A stretch of 30,978 nucleotides of DNA, taken from contig JANBQS010000139.1 of assembly GCA_027577415.1 (NCBI GenBank), positions 1 through 30,978 of the forward strand, given 5' to 3'. Origin of the DNA: Coemansia sp. RSA 922 (lineage: Eukaryota > Kickxellomycota > Kickxellomycetes > Kickxellales > Kickxellaceae). Both the position numbers and the translations under genes were made by a program. This document shows positions 27,131 to 30,978 of this stretch, piece by piece; the first letter of the stretch is position 1; every line of letters starts with the position of its first letter. The notes under the pieces are model-generated. The model ran no database searches. It was not told where the DNA came from and worked only from the letters and a program-made list of their open reading frames with translations.

Positions 27131-28519
27131 CTACTTGCTGTCCTTGTGGCCCTTGAGGTTCTTTTTGATGCGGCCAAAGAAGCCAGGCGCATCGTCGTCC
27201 GCAGGCTTTGTTTTGTCGGCGGGGTTGTCGTCGGGGTTTGAGCTCTGTTTGGTTGGTCTGTCGCCACTCAGGGCGGCAAACTGCTCGATGAGCTCGCGCT
27301 GGGCTGGGGTTAGTGACTCTGGCAAGCGCACTTTGAGAGTGAGATACTGGTCACCACGCCCGCGCGCATTGACGCGAGCAATGCCCTTCCCGCGAAGTCT
27401 CAGCTCATCTCCGGGCTGTGCGCCCTGCTTGACATTAACCTCGACGTCGCCGTCGACAGTAGGTACTCTGACGGCGCCGCCGAGCAGGGCGGTATGCAGG
27501 GGCACATCGACGTCATAGTAAACGTCCGAGCCCTTGCGGCGGAATATCTTGCTGGGGGTTACGCGGACCTGCACATACAGATCGCCATTAGGCCCGTCGC
27601 CGTCGATGGGCGCGTCGCCTTGGCCAGCGAGCCGTACGCGCATGCCCGAGTCGCAACCAGGAGGAATATCGACGTCCACTGTGCGGCGCTCGCGGACACG
27701 GCCCTTGCCTGCACATGTGCCACAGCGGTCGGCAGCATTCACGGCTGAGCCCTCGCCACCACAGGCAGGGCATGGCTGCTGTACGTGGAACCCGCCCATG
27801 GCAAAAGTGGCCTGGCCTGAGCCGCCACACGTCTTACATGTGTGGCGCTTGGCGCCATGGCGAGCGCCTGAGCCGCTGCAGGGTGTGCACCGTACTACCG
27901 GTGTGATTGTTACGTGAGTGCGTACTCCACGCACAGCATCCATAAATGCGATCGTTACTCCGGCTTCGATATCTTCGCCTACTGCCGTGAATCCGCCACG
28001 CCCGCCCCGCGCTCCACCAGGGAACCCACCACCGCCAAACATCTGCGACAGAATATCCTCCATATTGCCGAATCCGCCAAACCCTGCGCCGGCTCCGCCT
28101 CCCATGCCGCCCATGTTGGGATCGGCAGTGCCAAACTGGTCATAAGAGCTGCGCTTCGACTCGTCCGAGAGCGTGTCGTATGCCTCTTGGATCTTGAGAA
28201 ATTTGTCCTTGGCGTCTGCCGCTTTGTTGGCGTCTGGGTGGTACTTTTTCGCTAGCTGGTAGTATGCCTTTTTGATCTCCGCCTGCGTTGAGTCGCGCTT
28301 GACGCCCAACACACTGTAAAAGTCCTCGGACTTGCGCATACTTGTCGTCGTATGGAATCCACGTCTATCGCTTGCGCCAGATCGCTGCTGCCATCTGCTA
28401 CACGGTGCCTGTGCCGTGCCGTAAGTCACAAGCATAGCCGCTGTATGCGATCCTGACGTCTGTGCGGAGCGAAGTACGCGCACTGCGCCAGTCGTGCTAA
28501 CCAGCCGGGCAGCAAACAT
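27131..28519 (-). CDS. MDJ1: Mitochondrial DnaJ (Mdj1-type) co-chaperone
   Basis: 462 residues, class A J-protein. The N-terminus (~1-60) is basic and Ser/Thr/Ala-rich with no acidic residues until ~51, then [20 protein letters not shown], a typical mitochondrial presequence and cleavage area. J domain ~65-130 with HPD at 94-96. Gly/Phe-rich linker ~131-178. Four zinc-finger repeats CTPCSGSG (211), CKTCGGSG (228), CPACGGEG (250) and CGTCAGKG (266) are all intact. The C-terminal substrate-binding region includes [19 protein letters not shown] and [10 protein letters not shown] Lys/Asp-rich tail ends it. Mdj1 stimulates matrix Hsp70 (Ssc1) in folding and proteostasis. Divergent from the thiolase gene. 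Confidence 0.95.
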   Translation of the reverse strand: MFAARLVSTTGAVRVLRSAQTSGSHTAAMLVTYGTAQAPCSRWQQRSGASDRRGFHTTTSMRKSEDFYSVLGVKRDSTQAEIKKAYYQLAKKYHPDANKAADAKDKFLKIQEAYDTLSDESKRSSYDQFGTADPNMGGMGGGAGAGFGGFGNMEDILSQMFGGGGFPGGARGGRGGFTAVGEDIEAGVTIAFMDAVRGVRTHVTITPVVRCTPCSGSGARHGAKRHTCKTCGGSGQATFAMGGFHVQQPCPACGGEGSAVNAADRCGTCAGKGRVRERRTVDVDIPPGCDSGMRVRLAGQGDAPIDGDGPNGDLYVQVRVTPSKIFRRKGSDVYYDVDVPLHTALLGGAVRVPTVDGDVEVNVKQGAQPGDELRLRGKGIARVNARGRGDQYLTLKVRLPESLTPAQRELIEQFAALSGDRPTKQSSNPDDNPADKTKPADDDAPGFFGRIKKNLKGHKDSK

Positions 28520-28930
28520 TCTAGTGGTAAATTTGAAAAATGAACAAACGTCTATAATTGAATCAAATTCTGCTTACGAAATTGACGAAAAGAAATAAAA
28601 AAAGATAAAGCCAAGTTGGTATTTTTTTTGGGATCTATTGATGGCGACATTGATCTGGTATCGTAAATTATTTAGATCAAGCCTCTCTTTCACACGCCAA
28701 TTTCCTTAGAGCACGTGTTAGCTCCTGCGCTGCCTTTTCACGGAGCGGGCGTATGGCCCGAGCGCAGTTGCTAATCTACTGCAACCACATGCGCTGTGCC
28801 CGCATTCATTGCTCTATATAAAGTCCAGTGTTTCGTGGCGTTGACACTACCGCTTTTTCCTCTTATCTTTCCTACCTTCTTCTTTTTTTATCTAACTTTT
28901 ACACTCTTTTTTTGTACTGACATATCTACC
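28520..28930. promoter_or_regulatory. Divergent promoter, MDJ1 / thiolase
   Basis: 411 bp. TATATAAA at 28815-28822 lies ~110 nt before the thiolase ATG, followed by a strongly pyrimidine-rich leader (CTTTTTCCTCTTATC and CTTCTTCTTTTTTTATC runs). The MDJ1 side is AT-rich without a clear TATA. CGGAGCGGGCGTATGGCCCG (28741-28760) is GC-rich and partly dyad-symmetric, but I cannot match it to a known oleate-type element with confidence. Confidence 0.5.
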
Positions 28931-30190
28931 ATGGCTTCTGCTCGTCTCGGACAAGTTGCTTCGCACCTCAGCGGCGACAAGGCGCCACGCACTCAAATCG
29001 GCGTCAAGAACCCCGACGATGTAGTGATCGTCCAAGCACTACGCACACCCATTACGCGCGCTGGCAAGGGTGGCTTCAAGGACACTACGTCAGAGTACCT
29101 ATTGGGCACTATTCTCCGCGGCCTCGTGGAGCGCACTGGCATTGACCCCTCTCTAGTCGAAGACATTTGCGTAGGCAACGTATGCCCTCCCGCTGGCGGT
29201 GCCACCACCGCACGTATGGCCGCACTATACGCCGGGTTCCCACACACAACTTGCGTGCAGACCGTCAACCGCCAGTGCTCCAGCGGCCTGCAAGCCGTTG
29301 TCCACATTGCCCACGCTATCCAGTCCGGTATGATCGACGTTGGTATTGGTGCTGGTGTCGAGAGCATGACGCAGTTCTACGGCCCAAAGAACAAGATGAT
29401 CCCCGATACTATTAGCGATGAGGTCATGGCCGCTCCTCAGGCTGCCGACTGCCTGACGCCCATGGGATTCACTTCGGAGAACGTCGCCAAGGACTTTGGC
29501 ATCCCACGCAGCAAGCAGGATGCCTTTGCCGCTCTCTCTCACCAGCGTGCCGCCCGTGCGCAGAAGGAAGGTCTGTTTGACGCTGAAATCTATCCTGTCA
29601 AGACGAAGATCACCGATAAGGATGGAAACGAGCAGGAGGTTGTAATTAGCCGCGATGATGGTGTGCGTGCCGAGGCCACCGCCGAGTCGCTCTCCAAGCT
29701 GCGTCCGGCCTTCTCCGCCGACGGATTTACCACTGCTGGTAATGCCTCCCAGGTCTCCGATGGTGCTGCTGCTGTGCTCCTCATGAAGCGCAGCAAGGCC
29801 ATTGAGCTCCGTCTGCCTATCCAGGGCAAGCTCGTTGCTTCGGCTGTGGCTGGCGTGCCTCCCCGCATCATGGGTGTGGGCCCCGCCTTTGCTGTCCCCG
29901 CCGTACTCAAGAAGACGGGTCTCACCATCGATCAGCTGGAGATCGTCGAGCTGAACGAGGCATTCGCCTCTCAGGCTGTTTACTCCATGGAGAAACTTGG
30001 TCTGGATATCAATAAGGTCAACCCAAAGGGCGGTGCTATCGCCTTTGGACATCCATTGGGATGCACGGGTGCCCGCCAGATCTCTACTCTGCTAACCGAG
30101 CTGAAGCGTCAGAACAAGCGTGTCGGATGTACTACCATGTGCATTGGTGGTGGCTTTGGCATGGCCGCTATTTTCGAGTCTGAGCACTAA
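28931..30190 (+). CDS. POT1: Peroxisomal 3-ketoacyl-CoA thiolase
   Basis: 419 residues from the ATG in CTACCATGGCT context; the longer upstream frame is promoter and leader. The enzyme cleaves 3-ketoacyl-CoA to acetyl-CoA and a shortened acyl-CoA, the last step of beta-oxidation. Residues 5-13 (RLGQVASHL) fit the PTS2 peroxisomal signal R-L-x5-H-L exactly. The acylated cysteine is C116 in NRQCSSGL, the base H374 in GGAIAFGHPLG, and the second cysteine C404 in TTMCIGGGFG. GNASQVSDGAAAVLLM and ELNEAFASQA are also canonical. Closer to Pot1/Fox3 than to acetoacetyl-CoA thiolases. It converges with the repeat protein gene (170 bp between stops). Confidence 0.96.
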   Translation: MASARLGQVASHLSGDKAPRTQIGVKNPDDVVIVQALRTPITRAGKGGFKDTTSEYLLGTILRGLVERTGIDPSLVEDICVGNVCPPAGGATTARMAALYAGFPHTTCVQTVNRQCSSGLQAVVHIAHAIQSGMIDVGIGAGVESMTQFYGPKNKMIPDTISDEVMAAPQAADCLTPMGFTSENVAKDFGIPRSKQDAFAALSHQRAARAQKEGLFDAEIYPVKTKITDKDGNEQEVVISRDDGVRAEATAESLSKLRPAFSADGFTTAGNASQVSDGAAAVLLMKRSKAIELRLPIQGKLVASAVAGVPPRIMGVGPAFAVPAVLKKTGLTIDQLEIVELNEAFASQAVYSMEKLGLDINKVNPKGGAIAFGHPLGCTGARQISTLLTELKRQNKRVGCTTMCIGGGFGMAAIFESEH

Positions 30191-30360
30191 GTTGTAATTT
30201 TTTTTTCTTATTCTCGTTTTATTTATTTTTTGATAAAGATGTTTGATTCCTATATGCTAAAAATTCATTTCCTGCGATCTGTTTGCAACATAGCATATAC
30301 TCGTCCCATGAGAGAAAAAAACGCCCTGGATTATGTAGGCACTACGGGGATCCGTGTGTT

Positions 30361-30978
30361 TCAATATGCGGGGTCGAATGGGTCATACTCATCGACGTCT
30401 GCCCCAGGAGCGTTATCGTACTCAGGAGCGACCGGGTCGTACTCGTCGACGTCTTCTCCACGAGCGTTCTCGTACGTAGGGGCGAATGGGTCGTATTCGT
30501 CGACGTCTGCTCCACGATCATTCTCGTACTCAGGAGCGACCGGGTCGTACTCGTCGACGTCTGCTCCAGGAGTGTTTTGGTATGCCGGGGCTTCGTGGCC
30601 GTACTCGTCGACCGGCTCATCGGGCAAGTCGATAAAATCCTCTTCGTTTTCATTGTGACGGCTTCGGTATTCCCTGACAATGTCGTAGTCCGGCATCTCA
30701 ACAAGCTCTCTCAGCTTGTTGATATGCTCGCTGTCGTCCATTGCGCCCACGAGACGTTCGTTCAAAAGTACTCGGAACATCCTCTCAGCCGTCGCAGCGT
30801 ATACTGAATCGGGTGGGCCATGGTTGTTGTACCGCTGCTCGATCCAATAATGCGAGGTCAACTGGTCGTCTTCTCCCTCGCCATTTTCGTGGCCGCCGTC
30901 GGTCGCGCGGGCAAGGGAATCATTGTTGACAACGCCGGGTCCCATCTGTTGCTGAGCCGGGACGTGGACAAAGCCGTC
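30361..30978 (-). CDS. Acidic tandem-repeat protein, 5' end outside the window
   Basis: The frame is open from the right edge of the window; an internal ATG (MGPGVVNND) lies 11 codons in, so the true start is uncertain. Product is very acidic. It has a low-complexity N-part (GGHENGEGEDDQ), a central non-repetitive segment with likely helices (TAERMFRVLLNERLVGAMDD, HINKLRELVEM) and a C-terminal array of ~4.5 copies of an 18-residue unit GADVDEYDPVAPEYENDR. The protein ends inside the last unit (DPFDPAY). No known family is recognised. Frequent Tyr-Asp-Pro/Ala-Pro motifs suggest a disordered, possibly phosphorylated or binding tail (inference). Confidence 0.6.
   Translation of the reverse strand, partial: DGFVHVPAQQQMGPGVVNNDSLARATDGGHENGEGEDDQLTSHYWIEQRYNNHGPPDSVYAATAERMFRVLLNERLVGAMDDSEHINKLRELVEMPDYDIVREYRSRHNENEEDFIDLPDEPVDEYGHEAPAYQNTPGADVDEYDPVAPEYENDRGADVDEYDPFAPTYENARGEDVDEYDPVAPEYDNAPGADVDEYDPFDPAY
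30364..30612 (-). repeat. 54-bp minisatellite (about 4.5 units) in coding sequence
   Basis: TCGACGTCT recurs at 30392, 30446, 30500 and 30554, with TCGACC at 30608, always 54 bp apart. Units alternate between PVAPEY and PFAP/PFDP versions, suggesting a 108-bp higher-order period. All six frames stay largely open across it, which explains the spurious plus-strand frames there. Confidence 0.85.

Noticed and set aside
30230..30807. Long plus-strand frames opposite the acidic repeat protein
   Set aside because: They exist because the 54-bp minisatellite keeps all frames open. The minus-strand frame alone has a non-repetitive, protein-like N-terminal part.

Overview
This window is nuclear DNA of a filamentous fungus. 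The genes are closely spaced eukaryotic housekeeping genes with few, short introns (67-108 nt, GT...AG). TATA boxes lie about 75-120 nt upstream of several starts. Three protein types point towards an early-diverging lineage, probably Kickxellales (Coemansia/Linderina-like): F-box-like/leucine-rich proteins with a shared C-terminal block, a FunK1-type protein kinase, and a chromodomain Ty3 retrotransposon. The lineage is my inference from family recall, not a database result.

Layout. 1-940 is the 3' end of a Ty3 element: the Pol C-terminus with a chromodomain, a polypurine tract, and a 275-bp LTR with perfect TGTAGG...CCTACA ends. 941-6372 is AT-rich and repeat-rich. It holds two diverged copies of an unrecognised small gene with its roughly 0.5-kb promoter. 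Copy A is split by a 375-bp MITE-like insertion; copy B has one nonsense codon. A second, inverted MITE copy and a solo LTR lie between them. A possible 53-residue two-exon gene lies at 5451-5679. 6373-8133 is an F-box-like gene whose in-frame stop sits inside a 75-nt intron. 9684-13891 is a divergent pair: a Whi5/Nrm1-like G1/S repressor candidate and the AP-1 gamma-adaptin. 14245-17407 has a second F-box-like gene between two direct copies of a roughly 250-bp dispersed repeat, one of which runs into a short ORF. 18127-20146 is a FunK1-like kinase with a 19-nt first coding exon.

21905-30978 is a compact block: MIX17/CHCHD2-type CHCH protein, cytosolic tryptophanyl-tRNA synthetase, an Hsp70 with only its ATPase domain, eIF2B beta, mitochondrial DnaJ (Mdj1 type), peroxisomal 3-ketoacyl-CoA thiolase with a PTS2 signal, and an acidic protein built on a 54-bp minisatellite that runs off the window. 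Genes here are in divergent or convergent pairs. They serve translation, chaperone, mitochondrial and fatty-acid functions and form no obvious single pathway.

The least conventional parts are the duplicated, transposon-broken small gene family at 1.5-4.6 kb, the substrate-domain-less Hsp70, the MIX17 protein lacking one CX9C cysteine, and several genes whose correct structure appears only after adding short introns.
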